This document shows, piece by piece, positions 33,288-44,613 of a stretch of 64,000 nucleotides of DNA (position 1 is its first letter; each line of letters starts with the position of its first letter). The position numbers and the translations under genes are program-made. Below the pieces are notes generated by a model. The model was not told the DNA's origin. It did no database searches and worked only from the letters and a program-made list of their open reading frames with translations. The DNA is from Clitopilus passeckerianus (Eukaryota; Basidiomycota; Agaricomycetes; Agaricales; Entolomataceae). The stretch lies in assembly GCA_944990035.1 (NCBI GenBank), contig CALYLX010000058.1, forward strand, positions 186,001 through 250,000, written 5' to 3'.

Positions 33288-35452
33288 ATGAAGAAGCACA
33301 TCTTTCAACAAGCCAAGGTTGAAGCCATTACTAAACTATGAAAAGCGGGCCACTCATGGCCCTCTGCGTGCACTGCTGCGGTGATAGCCACCCTCAACCA
33401 GGATCCCGAGGCGGAGGCGGTCGATGTTCAATACGGTGAGGCCGTGTGGGGCAAAGCAACCGGCAACTGGACATACCATCGACGCGAAGATCATCACTTC
33501 GACTTTCTTAATGTACGTTGCTAATCCATATCGCCGAGGCACATTCCACTCAAATCCGCTTGAAAGGTGGTCCTTGAACGATATACTTCGCCTGTCGCCG
33601 TCGCCGCGTTCATTGAGGCAGATCCTATCCCAGGTTGTGACATTACTATTGACCGCTTCCGGCTGGCAATGACCTTATATCTCGACGTACCCCCCTACGA
33701 GCAATTACAACGGGTCGATGCATTCGCAGGCCCGCTGTTGGGCTGGGCCCAATCACCGTGAGCTTAATATCTGCGGGCTTTGACTGTTACTCTGGCTGAC
33801 GTCTCGCAATCCAGCCTCGAACAAAAACTCAAGCTCGATCTCAATATTCCTTATTTACTCCCAACGATCGAAGAAATCCAAACCAGACTCCTTACCTCAA
33901 TAAAGTTGGAGGGCGATCCACGGAACCCTGACGAGAAGTACATCAAACTTTGGCCACTACCCAGCACCCCACTTCACACCACCAACGTTATCAACAAGCC
34001 TAGAATGGGCAAGACCCAGCGCAGCGCACTTCAGGAGAGCCTCGAGGAGAAAGTTCTCGATAATTTCAATGGAGGCAAAGTCCATTTGGTCCTCGCACCA
34101 TTGCCGGGTATCTCCCGGCCTTTCTACATTGAGCACGACCATTCCCTAATGTTGGCTCGCCTTGGTGACAAGATTGAAGGCGCAGCCGATGTTGGCTTGG
34201 CAAAAGAGAGTGGGGGCCTCTCCAGCCGTGATAGAGACGCTTGTCGGGTCAGTGCTTCCGTGAACTGTCAGAAGTGTGTGTGGAAAGAACTAACATGACA
34301 AACCCAGCTTGCAATGCGGGTGTTGGGAACAAATAGAGTCCAGACCGGCTCACTTCGGAGCCTGTCCTACTTTCGTGGAGATATACGTGAGCACGACGGA
34401 GGCACTCACGAGGAACTCCAAGTCACGCTTTCTCACATACTCAACCTCCACGACCCGACAGCCTTTACGGCATACATAAGAAGGCAATGGACTTCTTCCC
34501 TAGAGCTAGTTGACGACTAGATTCAACTATGGCGGTAAGCTGGCATCTTCCCACTCAGCGGTAATTGCGGTTTACAGTTGACATTTTCGGTGACCTTAAC
34601 AAAGAATCTATCGAAGATGAAAGGAAATTTGGTCAGGTTACTGCCACCTCCGAAATTGCGGGTTCCTCTACCCCACCATCAGCTTCCCACAGCAAGGAAG
34701 GCTCTGAGCCGCCCACCACCTCCACTTCTACGTCATCCAAGCGCAAGCAAGAGGCTGTTGAGGTCGAAGACAGGGAAATGGACGAAGACGAGGACGACGG
34801 AGCATCTAGGGATGACTGGCCTGATCTGGGGGATGGACCTGACCCTGAGCACAGTTCTAAGCGCCAAAGGATTCTGGGAACTGAGTCTAAATCAGCCGCA
34901 GAGGCAGTGGCGCCAACTACTGTTATGACCTCCGTCAAGGAATCTACAAGACACCCTTTCAATTTCTTAAAGGTATCCACGGGCCACAAATACAGAGTGC
35001 AAAGGACCAACAGAGCCTTCCCAGAGAACGGTCAGAAACTACAGGCTTCTTCGCAAGCAACTCCAGGCTCTCTTCCAGGACATCCAAGAAAGACAACAGC
35101 AAAGCTACGCCAAAGCACAATGCTCCCTCCTGTCGCTCCCCTATCCACTGTTCCTATTGCCGGTCAGGTTACAGGCAAGACAAGGCAACGCAACAGAAAA
35201 TCTCAACAACTTTTACTTGAGGCGGTTCGACAAACAAAGAAGGCACGACGTAGAGCCAAGTTACCAACTACCCCGGAGTTGGATCAGCAAGACACTATCC
35301 TTCAAGACGTCACTAACCAGCCCGAGATTGCAGGCCCTTCTTCAGCCATCTCCGGCCTCCCAAATCTTCCGGTGGCGGCCACAACCAGTCAGCGTCATCA
35401 CCCTTTGCCAGCGGGGACTTCAAATTCCGCTTCGTGGTCTGATCTTTGTTAA
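33288..35452 (+). CDS. Orphan multi-exon gene, possibly disrupted
   Basis: Exon-like blocks join in phase: about 33288-33510, 33567-33758, 33814-34250 and 34311-34520, with introns of 48-60 nt. The product includes AVWGKATGNWTYHRREDHHF, then FRLAMTLYLDVPPYEQLQRV, then HLVLAPLPGISRPFYIEHDH. I recognise no family. Two anomalies: a TGA lies in frame between the only upstream ATG (33288) and the rest, at 33339-33341, and after LELVDD the frame stops (TAG at 34518) although an adjacent frame continues as RFNYG, intron, VDIFGDLNKESIEDE through 34600-35452. That last part is Ser/Thr/Glu-rich with basic stretches such as KKARRRAKLP and looks like a nuclear disordered tail. It may be one broken gene, or two genes with a hidden first exon. 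Confidence 0.45.
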
Positions 35453-35679
35453 ATTTCCGCGCTCTTTTTATTCTTAATTTCTTATCCATACCTTCATCAT
35501 CTTACCCCCCTCCGCTACTGCTCCAATGATATATGACAGATACCAACCGACATATTCCACATTACTATGACATATACAGAAACAATGTAGTATCAATACA
35601 AAGTAATTTGCGGTTTCGTGACACGCGCCTGAAAATGTGCACTGAATGTTTCCATCTTGAATGAACCAATCATGTCATC

Positions 35680-36190
35680 CTCCGACCGTGAGCTGGCCGT
35701 ATTTCAAAACCATTATGGTCACCGTCTAGACATCCAAGAAAGTATGACAATATGGTCCAGATTCGCCGGACCCGCATTGTGCTCATTCTGAGCTGGTCGT
35801 TGCCACGGGGTTTATGGAAACGCAGTTCTTGAATTCGTTCTTGAGCTAATTCGCACTGCTTGCGGTGCTGAATTTGTTATCATACTATGATGCACCTCAT
35901 ATAGAAACGACCTGGGTATGACGGCGACCAGGAGGCGCTGGTGTGACCAGCAAAGGCCACCCCGGAGAAGGATGAATCCCAGAGACCGAAAGGAATGTAG
36001 TGTTTCATGCAATGCGTGGTTTAGAATGGATATGACACAGCCCTGAATTGGGTGCCCACCGTCGATGCACCACGACTGGGCGTTGTAGGAGTCTCGCCAT
36101 GAGCTGATGTTCTTTTTGATTGAATTCTCAAGGCAAAGTTAGGTAGACACGATCATGACTGCCCTCACAAGAAGCTAGGCGGAGCACCAA
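35680..36190 (+). repeat. Dispersed repeat, copy B
   Basis: Same orientation as copy C (about 48570-49050) and inverse of copy A (about 9425-9910). The anchors CGCATTGTGCTCATTC, CCCCGGAGAAGGATGAATC and GTTTCATGCAATGCGTGGTT are shared with small changes. Together with copy C it brackets the 36.4-48.4 kb accessory block in direct orientation. Confidence 0.72.
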
Positions 36191-36413
36191 GCCGACCACC
36201 GAGGCAACCGAAGCTAAAGCGGGTGGAATTAGGACTTAAGGCGATTTGAATTATGTAGATGTTGGCAAAAACAAATGTGACTCAATTAGACGATGGAAAG
36301 GGGATAAATGCGATGAAGATGAGTAATTATAACTTGATGGTGAACTGTGAGTTGGCTATCTCTTTGAGGTAATGAGTGGGACTTCCCAGCACCCGATATC
36401 CTTATAGGTTGAA

Positions 36414-39400
36414 TCAATTTGAAGTGAGGCGAGATCGGTGATCATCTACAAGCATCTGCTGTACTTCAACCCTGTTGAAATTACTCGCCGTCATCAGTGC
36501 GGTCTGCCCATTCCTCGCTTTATGTGCGACGTCTATATCCTCCATGTTCAGCAGTAATTGAAGAGACGGAATATGCCCCCCAATCACGGCGTAAAATAGA
36601 GGTGTCATTCCTTCTTCCGACTCTTCATTCACCTTGCTGGCACCCGGGGAAGACGCCAGTGTCCATTTTAAAAGGATAGTGAGGCCACTCAATGCAGCTA
36701 GATGAGCCAGACTTCCCTGGTCGATCGTGCTGGCATCGGTGAGCAGTGGCATTGAAGAAAATTGGAGGAGAGCTTCTGGGATATACCGAAGGACCTGGTC
36801 ATGAGTGGTTTCTGGTATGTTTTGATCTTGTGATGAGCTTATAGTAAGGCGAAGGTACGATCCTACATGTCGGCAAGCATGATCAAGGAATGCACGAGTC
36901 GTGAGAGTATTTCTCAGTGTCTCCTGTGGCAAGCGCTCTCCTGCGAGGACAAGCTTCACGTATGTGGTGCACACGTCGGCCATGAAGCGATGCGGCGAAG
37001 GGCAGAATACATCTTTCAAGATATCTGTCTTTTGCTCCCAGTAATCCCGAGCCGTGATATCTACGAAAAATCGTCAGCGTTGAGGTGCAAAGCAGATAGT
37101 ACGCAAAGAGACATACGAAAGAAGCAGATAGTATCTGTTGCCTTATCGAATGTGAGCAGGCCACGGCAGTTAGACATCACTACATTGCCCTGCATAAGGC
37201 CATCCTCCCAATCCACATCTTTACAACCTGGTTCGACTGCCAGCGCTTCGATGAGTTCGTTCAATTTGAGTGGCTTGGCCGCATATAAGATCCAGCCTAT
37301 AGTCCGGTACGCCAGACGCTTTGTCTCCTCTGGCTGGGTTTCTACTCGTTCATGAAAGGTCTTGTACATCCCATCAATGCCTTCTTGAGGTAGCCGATCA
37401 GCCGCCTGCTTGAGTGCTTGGACGGTCGGCGCATCTTTGAGATCGTGTACGTGATGGGCTGCCAATAAGAACCTTCATACAAAGGAATATCAGCACGTCA
37501 TAAGGAGTGCAATAGATACTAGCACGTACAATCCGTCGGAGGCCTCTTCAACCTTCTGAGTCACCTCGCTAAGAATACTCTCAGAGTCAGATCTACGAGA
37601 TAGAACCATCTGGAGTCGCCCAGATCTGCTAATCTCATAGCGAACAAAGAGGCGGATATCCTCGAATGTTGGCTGTATCTCGAAGTCCGGGGATATTCCA
37701 TGGGGTAGGTCGGTCAAACGGGAGGTCAAGAGAACAGGGGTCTCAAATCGTTCCTCCAGGATACGCACAACCTCGTGTCGAACTGGATCATCGAGCTCGT
37801 CCAATGCATCGAGTATGATGTATGTCTTCGAGAATTCGCACAGAGCTCGCACCGTAGCATCCAAGATCTGCGTGAGCGTGGGAGTTCGAGCCCGTCCTCG
37901 ACGAACGGTCGAGGTGTAAAGTTTTTCCTTCACGGCTTCGAAGACGGCCTTCGAGTTTTCTGCTAGTTGCCTGAGTAATGTAGCGAAAACTTGGATGGTG
38001 GTAAAATGTTCTGTATATCGACAGTACACGTAGATGACAGTGGTCGAGGGGTTTGATTTTGCCATTTCTTCAAGAACGTTGATAACCATAGATCTGGTTT
38101 GAAATGCATTAGTTTCTGCGCGTCTCGAGCATATACATGAAGAGGCTTACGATAGAAATGTTTTGCCTGCTCCAGCTTTAAAGTCCGATTAGCTTTGCTT
38201 CTCAGGGAGGGGGATCCGCTCACGTTTCCCAGCGCCCCATAGCCGCATTTTATCACTGTCCAACCATTCTTGAAATCGAGTACTTTCCAAGAACCACCTT
38301 CCTGTGCCTGGCGTAACTTTATCGATGATAGTCCACTGTACGGCTTTCGAATCAATGGCCGACACCCATTCCAGGAAGTTGAGTTCCTCTAATGCGTCCC
38401 ATGTTGAGTAACTTACATTTAAAACGCCGGTAAAATGGCTATACCTTTGTCCATGTCAGCAACGCCGTTATAAATACGAACATCCCGACCGGCAGTGGCA
38501 ATGTTAACATTATTGCCCCCCGTAATGGTAGAACCCGTGACAGTTCCGTGAGTCACTGGGTCAGAAGAGGTAGGAAATCCTGGGGTTGGGGGAGAGGGTG
38601 TTTCCCTCGCCCCTGCCGGCACCTCCCCAGAAATGGCATCTGCATTACTTTCCCCGATTCGAAGCGGGAATTCAATCGACGAACTAGGGCCAGGCATCAT
38701 CAAGGGAGGAAGTGACGCATGATGTTGTACATCGGGTCGCTTAACCACCCATGGAGGAAGGGGCGCACCAGGTTGAACGCGAGGTTGAGCGTTAGGTCGC
38801 TTGAACAGCCATGGTGGGAGCGTGGGAGATAGTTTGGACACAGCTCTGGGACGGATTATGGGAGGTTGTAGCGAGGGGTGTTCATTTGGCTGGAGTAGCG
38901 CATTAGGCTCAGGATTCCCAACCTGCGCTATCTGCTCGAAGGCTTCATCAACCAGAGCTTCTACCAATGGTCCACCCATGGTGCTGGAAGCGATACGTTG
39001 GCCAAAGTCTCCGATAATCTATGAACAGAATCAACATTTGTAAATTCTACGACGAAGTTTATGACTTACTGCAGCTTTTTCGGAATATTGAAGTAAGCTC
39101 TCAAACTTCGACGTCAACCAATGCTTTATCGTAGCCTCCTTGAACGTATCAGAATCGACGTTGGCTCCAATTGATGAGAGTTCCGATCGTGCCTCGTCCC
39201 CTTGAGATACATGCTGTTGAACGGCATCTGCGTAAAGCGTAAGAAGGTCCGTTGAAGCATGAGCTATTTCCTATTTAACGATAAGATGAGTTGCGGAGGT
39301 ACAAAGAAATGCAGTCCAAGACTTACACCGAGCGTGCCTCCCTCCAGATCAGCGCAAGCCTTCAAGGCAACCACGACATCCTCGATGTCATTGCTTAGAT

Positions 39401-39529
39401 TTTTCAGGCTATGATATTTATTAGACATCGGAAAGCCAGTCATTGTGAAGGATCTTACGAGTCCAAGACTTTACTCTCCGCTATCATGAGAGTTTGTAAA
39501 GAATGTGCGGTGTCATGATCATGAGCCAT
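36414..39529 (-). CDS. NACHT-domain protein with ankyrin repeats (NLR-like)
   Basis: Nine exons give 776 residues: 39529-39459, 39408-39327, 39270-39070, 39018-38445, 38388-38224, 38175-38151, 38093-37530, 37472-37117, 37060-36414. The N-terminal 140 residues are helical. Residues about 175-220 hold a Pro-rich tandem repeat (LPPWLFKRPNAQ, LPPWVVKRPDVQ, then LPPLM). A Gly/Asn motif, GGNNVNIATAGRDVRIYNG, sits at about 285-303, before the NACHT domain. Walker A WGAGKPGAGKTFLS spans a 25-nt exon; Walker B is KTYIILDALDELDD; later NACHT landmarks are VLLTSRLTDLP and ASDGLFLLAA. About residues 690-770 are two to three ankyrin repeats (EGMTPLFYAVIGGHIPSLQL, NGQTALMTASNFNRVEVQQM). Fungal NLR-like proteins of this build are thought to sense non-self and trigger incompatibility or defence. 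The ligand is unknown. Confidence 0.9.
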
Positions 39530-40296
39530 GGCTATCGTTCAACTTTGAAGGTCCTGTTCAATTGCAAAATTAACGTTGAAAGATCATGACCTTCGGTGGG
39601 GTAAAACCGCTGGCGGACTTCATGATATCTTCCGATTGGGCGCTTGCTGAGCAGCTGAGTGTGATAGACATGGAACACGTTGTTTCCCCCCACGTTGCAC
39701 GCATATCTCTGTAGAGAGATTTCAATCTACCTCCTAAAGCCACCAAACCGCTGAAGTTGGTTAAAGTTGCCCAGATTCAGAGTCCATGATGATCGGTGAG
39801 AACATAAAGGTTTTTTTGACGCGTAAATGCTTGTTCAACTGTTTCAAGCAGTTCAAAGCCCCACTGCTTCGTGTAGGTTCAATTGAAAGGGTGCCCTTGG
39901 GCTTCCCGTGGGAATCTATAGGAAAGACGGGCCCGTGCCGAGTTACCGGTGGCACTGGCTCGGGCGCTAGTGATTCCAAGCCAGCTCACTTCGACATGTA
40001 CCCAAAGCCTCCGTGGACCCCAGTGAGGAGGGAGACTGCGTCAGTGCCACTGCACGCAGGTGGAGGCGCTGTGAAATTCTCGTCTCTCAAGGGTGTTTCT
40101 CCCTCGAGCAAATGATTCTAAATTGAGGAGACTTAAAGACGTGCAGCCAATCTTGGGGGATCTGCCAAAGGATCTAGGAGGTGTATTCACCAGAGGGATA
40201 AATATTACAGAGCCCCTGAATAATTGCTCGCACGCCCATTTGATGTCCCAAATTATTACAATGTTGTTAATTCGTGTCAATATACATACCAGGAAC
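39530..40296. other. Intergenic region
   Basis: This is the 5' flank of the NACHT gene and 3' flank of the Q/P-rich gene. Frames at 39761-40115 overlap on both strands and have no family signal. Confidence 0.45.
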
Positions 40297-40854
40297 TCAG
40301 CAATCACAGCAATCGCTATCAGAGTCAAAACAGTCACCACAGCAGTCGTCCAAGCAGTCGTCACAGTCATCGCTATCGGCCGCAGCGTATAATCCAGCGC
40401 CAGCGAACCCGCCAACTGCAGCACCTGCGGCCATTGTCTGTGTGGGACGCGGCTGTTGGTAAACAGGCTGCTGATAAACGGATTCTCGATAGAAGCTTGA
40501 AGTTTGATAGGAAGGTCTCCTGTTCACTGGCTCTTGGAAGACGGGTCTCTCGTACGCAGGTTGTTGATGGGCCCGCCGTGAGTAGGCGGGTTGTTGGCGA
40601 ACAGGCTGCCTGTCAATGGGCTGTTGACGGTAGCTGCCTGATGTTTGTCTGCCAACGGGTTGTTGGTGGACGGGAGGTGGGTAGGCGGGCTGTTGCTTCG
40701 CGGGCTGTTCGGCCACCGATGGTTTGTCGACGGCTTGCTGGTAAGAAAAGGATGGTCTGTCGACGGGTTGTTGGCGAACGGGTTGCGATGACGCGGGCTC
40801 GTCGTGAAAAGACTCATCGTCCACGGCTTGTTGGAAAACACGTTTTCCGGGCAT
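40297..40854 (-). CDS. Q/P-rich repetitive protein with glycine-zipper and Cys/Asp-rich tail
   Basis: A single-exon frame of 185 residues. Residues about 1-135 are built from degenerate 7-12-residue repeats of the type QQPVxRQP / QQPAYxxP (for example VRQQPVDRPSFSYQQAVDKP). Then comes MAAGAAVGGFAGAGLYAAA, a glycine-zipper-like hydrophobic segment, and a tail of alternating Asp, Ser and paired Cys (DDCDDCLDDCCGDCFDSDS). No charged signal peptide is seen. The opposite strand is also open, but its Arg-rich product has no order, so the minus strand is favoured. The layout suggests a membrane-associated or surface-active protein with a metal-binding or disulfide-rich end. Function unknown. Confidence 0.6.
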   Translation of the reverse strand: MPGKRVFQQAVDDESFHDEPASSQPVRQQPVDRPSFSYQQAVDKPSVAEQPAKQQPAYPPPVHQQPVGRQTSGSYRQQPIDRQPVRQQPAYSRRAHQQPAYERPVFQEPVNRRPSYQTSSFYRESVYQQPVYQQPRPTQTMAAGAAVGGFAGAGLYAAADSDDCDDCLDDCCGDCFDSDSDCCDC

Positions 40855-41535
40855 ATCGTGTCAGGGAGTGGTTTCCTATCCACCAGACTTGATGAAAATA
40901 TAGTCCAGGCGCATGATCTTTTATCTTGCCTGGATGGGCATGAGGCGCAAATGTATTGTGAGCGGTGGTATGTGAGCGTCAATCAAGTGCTGTGTGGCGA
41001 TCTATCCGGGAAAATCTAACAACGAGTAATAATCAGGGCAACACGAGAATCACCACTTGACCACCTCCCTGAAAATGCGACTCGTTCCATGAGGCAGATG
41101 ATGACCGCGCCCGGCAGATGATGATAACATTGTATTCAGAGCCTATTACACGAGGCGAAGGGCAGTCAGATAGATGATTTTACTCAGTATGGAACCCGGT
41201 CGTTTCATAATAGCGATTTGGCTGGCATGCACAGATTTTCTACACCTCCACCGATTGATCATAGACGCCTTGCAAGGGACTCGCGAATCTCCCAATTCGA
41301 TGATCCCCATTGATATCACCGATCGGGCCGGTCCAATCAGGATGAAATCCGGATCGGGTATCGGAGAAAACGCCAGACTTGGACAACATGCACCTGGGCG
41401 TTATCGTATCTCAAATGACCAGCATCGCAAGCAGGCCCGGTGGCTGGATTTCAGCGTGCAAGGGGCTTGCCTCGTGTATAAATTATCTCGCGCAGGCTCT
41501 GAGAAAGCTACAACCCACCAGGCGGCTTTACTGTC
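40855..41535. other. Intergenic region upstream of the Hsp70-like gene
   Basis: Divergent 5' flanks of the Q/P-rich gene and the Hsp70-like gene. Short frames only. No heat-shock element array could be confirmed. Confidence 0.45.
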
Positions 41536-43993
41536 ATGTCCGTTCGTAGTCCGTATAGCGGTGCTGAGAAGAAGCTTGTCCTTGCTTTTGATATTGGTAC
41601 TACTTTCAGCGCCATCTCTTACAGGTATGAGGCGTCTATTCTCAGATTTTCGAATGACTACTGACATGTAATATGAATGGGTACAGTATTTTGGATCCAG
41701 GACATGTCCCAGAAATTGGTCGCGTCACAGGGTATGAATACCAACAACGATTGGACAATATCGTCTCTAAACCACAGGTTAATGCAGATTCCGGGGTCAA
41801 AGGAACGGAGGAGACTCCAAAATCCCAACGCTTATATGGTATGATCAGACTGGAAACGCACGCGCCTTTGGGGCAGAAGCTACTCAGGAGAGCATTATGG
41901 AACAAGCGACGACTGAGGGATGGGTGCGGGTACAATGGTTAGCTTCTCTATCCTAACATGAACCCGGCCCAGATTGACTCTTGCAGGTTCAAACTTCATA
42001 TGCGTCCACAATCAATCCGAACATCCAACCTATCTCATGAACTGGCCGATCTACCACCCAATAAATCTATTGTCGACCTCTTCGCCGATTTCATGAAATA
42101 TCTCTATGGATGCGCAAAAACCTACATTCAAGAAACTAACGCTAACGGCACCTCTCTATGGGAATCATTCGAGGCTACGATTGAATATGTTCTCACCCAC
42201 CCGAATGGCTGGGAAGGGCCACAGCAACAGCAGATGAGACAGGCCGCGGTGCTAGCGGGCCTGGTACCAGATACGCTGGTGGGGCATGGGAGGATTAGTT
42301 TCATCACAGAGGGAGAGGCGAGCTTGCATTACTGTATTCAGAATGGGCTTACTGCCGAGCCTATGAAGGTACTTGAAGCGACTGTTACTTCTTGAAGCGT
42401 GGCGCTGAAACACACGTCCAATCTAGCATGGTGACGGTATCATCATCGTAGATGCTGGTGGAGGAACTGTCGACATCAGCGCGTACGGAGAGTCTTCCAA
42501 TGGGAAGTTTGAGGAGATTTACGCTGCAGATTGTACGTCCTACTTGCCTTTCTCCTCTCCTTACTATACCGTTTACGTGGCAACAATCTAGGCTATATGC
42601 AGGGATCCTCATATGTTACAATTCGAGCACATGCATTCCTGAACGGTCCGGCTTCCAACTGACTCGCCCTCTCCCATGACGCTAATCTAACTTTTAGACT
42701 ACCTCATAGGATCCAGGTTCCTGGAAGACGCTCAGATCATCGCTAACGAGTTCGATCAATCTGGGAAGTTAACATTTGAGAAGCCAGCAAACCCAGTATT
42801 CATCCGGTTCGGCGGGCCTCGTGATTTTGACCCACCATTTCACATTCGAGCTGGTCAACTGAAGCTTCAAGGGTATGCTAGAAAGATTCTCGCCGTCTTG
42901 TCTTTATTGATCTAATGAGGCATCTATGTCATAGAACAAATGTCGCAATATTCTTTAAGGAATCCGTGGATTGTATTGTCAAGGCTATCGAAGACCATCA
43001 GCAGAAGGCTACTAAGAGAATTGCAGTGCGTTCAAACTCCTTTTTTTCGTCGCAATTTAAATGTAGATTTAGATGCCTTTCTAGTCAGTCTTTATGGTCG
43101 GAGGCTTTTCTGCTAGCAAATACCTCTTTGCTCAAATCAAAGAAGCGCCATCGCTGGCTAACATTGATGTCTTCAGACCAGACACCTACCTGTAAACCAT
43201 TCTCAATCCTGTTATCATTCGTAACTCAATCAATGTCCATTCACTCTCCCCAGGAACAAAGCGGTTGCAGATGGTGCTGTATCCTTTTACCTCGACGGCT
43301 ATGTCAACATTCGTGTCTCCAAAATCGCTTACGGCGTCCCATGCATTGAGGTGTACGACGAGTCCAACTCAACCCATCGTGAAAGAAAACCACGAGCCTA
43401 TACCGATATCGACGGTATTCAGAAGCTGCCAGACATGTTCGGTGTCATCTTGGGCAAGGTCAGTCTGTCAAGTGTATCAAGATACATTGAATTGAGATTA
43501 TATACCGAACAGGGAGAGAAAGTCTCAAAAACTGAAGAATTCAGGCAATCCTTTTTCCGTCTTCAACCACAGAGAAGCACATTGAATACCGTGAGCACAA
43601 AGATCATCGCCTATCGTGGGACCTCTACGAACCCTGAGTGGATGGACGTCGACAAAGGTTGGTTTTTCCCCCCTTCGACTGGCTAGCCCCCATTGTCTGA
43701 TTTTTTACACCGACCACAGATAAATATACGCCACTATGCCAAATCAAGGCCGATACAACTGAACTCTGCAAGTCTCTCACTCCGACCCTCCAAAGAGGAC
43801 GCTCAGTATTCAAGATGGAGTATGACATCATCATGTCTTTTGGCCTTACGGAACTCACAGCACAAATTGCCTGGCAGGAAAATGTATGATTAGTACTTAC
43901 ATTCAGGCCCCTTATCAATGTCTTCACTAACGTTCTCTTCCTCCTCCTCAGGGCGTCGAGAAAAGGGGACCAGCTGAGATTATCTACGATTAG
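41536..43993 (+). CDS. Hsp70-like ATPase of the expanded mushroom family
   Basis: Thirteen exons give 584 residues: 41536-41624, 41687-41731, 41788-41937, 41987-42368, 42427-42532, 42592-42645, 42698-42872, 42935-43025, 43085-43191, 43254-43458, 43513-43657, 43720-43883, 43952-43993. All junctions are GT..AG and in phase. The actin/Hsp70 ATPase motifs are present: phosphate 1 LVLAFDIGTTFSAISY, phosphate 2 GIIIVDAGGGTVDISAYG, adenosine loop VFMVGGFSASKYLFAQ. Between them is HPNGWEGPQQQQMRQAAVLA. The C-terminal quarter (about 430-584) lacks an Hsp70 substrate-binding domain and instead has a short beta-rich end, MSFGLTELTAQIAWQEN. These proteins resemble HSPA12-type sequences and occur in many copies in agaricomycetes; function is unknown. 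Confidence 0.92.
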
Positions 43994-44613
43994 GAAGATT
44001 GGTGTCGGGTGTTACTATCACCTTTCAAACCACTTACGACTTTATTAGCCCGTCTTTAACCTCATAAATCAAATTCTTATTCAATCAACCTTTATCGTTC
44101 ATTTGTGCTCACAATTTAACGCCCGACTCTGGAGATGTAGTGGAACACATCCTATTCTAATTTATCAAGCGACGCATGCGTTTCTCAACGTGTGGGGTGC
44201 GTGGGCATGGGCGTTGGACGGCGTATAATCGTGATGACTGGTGAAGAGCTGGCGCGGGGGAAGAAGAAACTAACGAACTTGAAGAGGCTTTGGGTCTCAC
44301 CGGCTACCTTCTTTGGATCCATTCGAGGTGTATTCTCCAGAATGTAGAGCTCGCGGTTTATAACCGATAGTTCACAAGGCCGTAGATTATGGCTGTACGC
44401 TATAGGAGGCCACCTTACCTACCCCGTCGCTTAACTGTCCAGGGCGCCAAAGAGCCACCGCCCTCCTCTCCTGAATGCCACACCCAATATCCCAGTGTCA
44501 CTTCGTTGTTTGACATCCATAAAGAAATACACTTGGAGCAGATAATGGTTGTGATGTTGACCGAATAAATTGAGATGTAATAGACAACAACCGGTTTTCG
44601 CTAATATCCTCTC
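43994..44613. other. Convergent intergenic region
   Basis: This region lies between the 3' ends of the Hsp70-like gene and the coiled-coil gene. No gene, repeat copy or RNA was recognised. Confidence 0.5.

Noticed and set aside
35453..36413. Autonomous transposon at repeat copy B
   Set aside because: No transposase, reverse transcriptase or integrase motif in any frame; only the non-coding repeat is present.
40224..40892. 222-codon plus-strand Arg/Val-rich frame
   Set aside because: It is the mirror of the Q/P-repeat gene; the minus strand gives ordered repeats and a structured tail, the plus strand does not.
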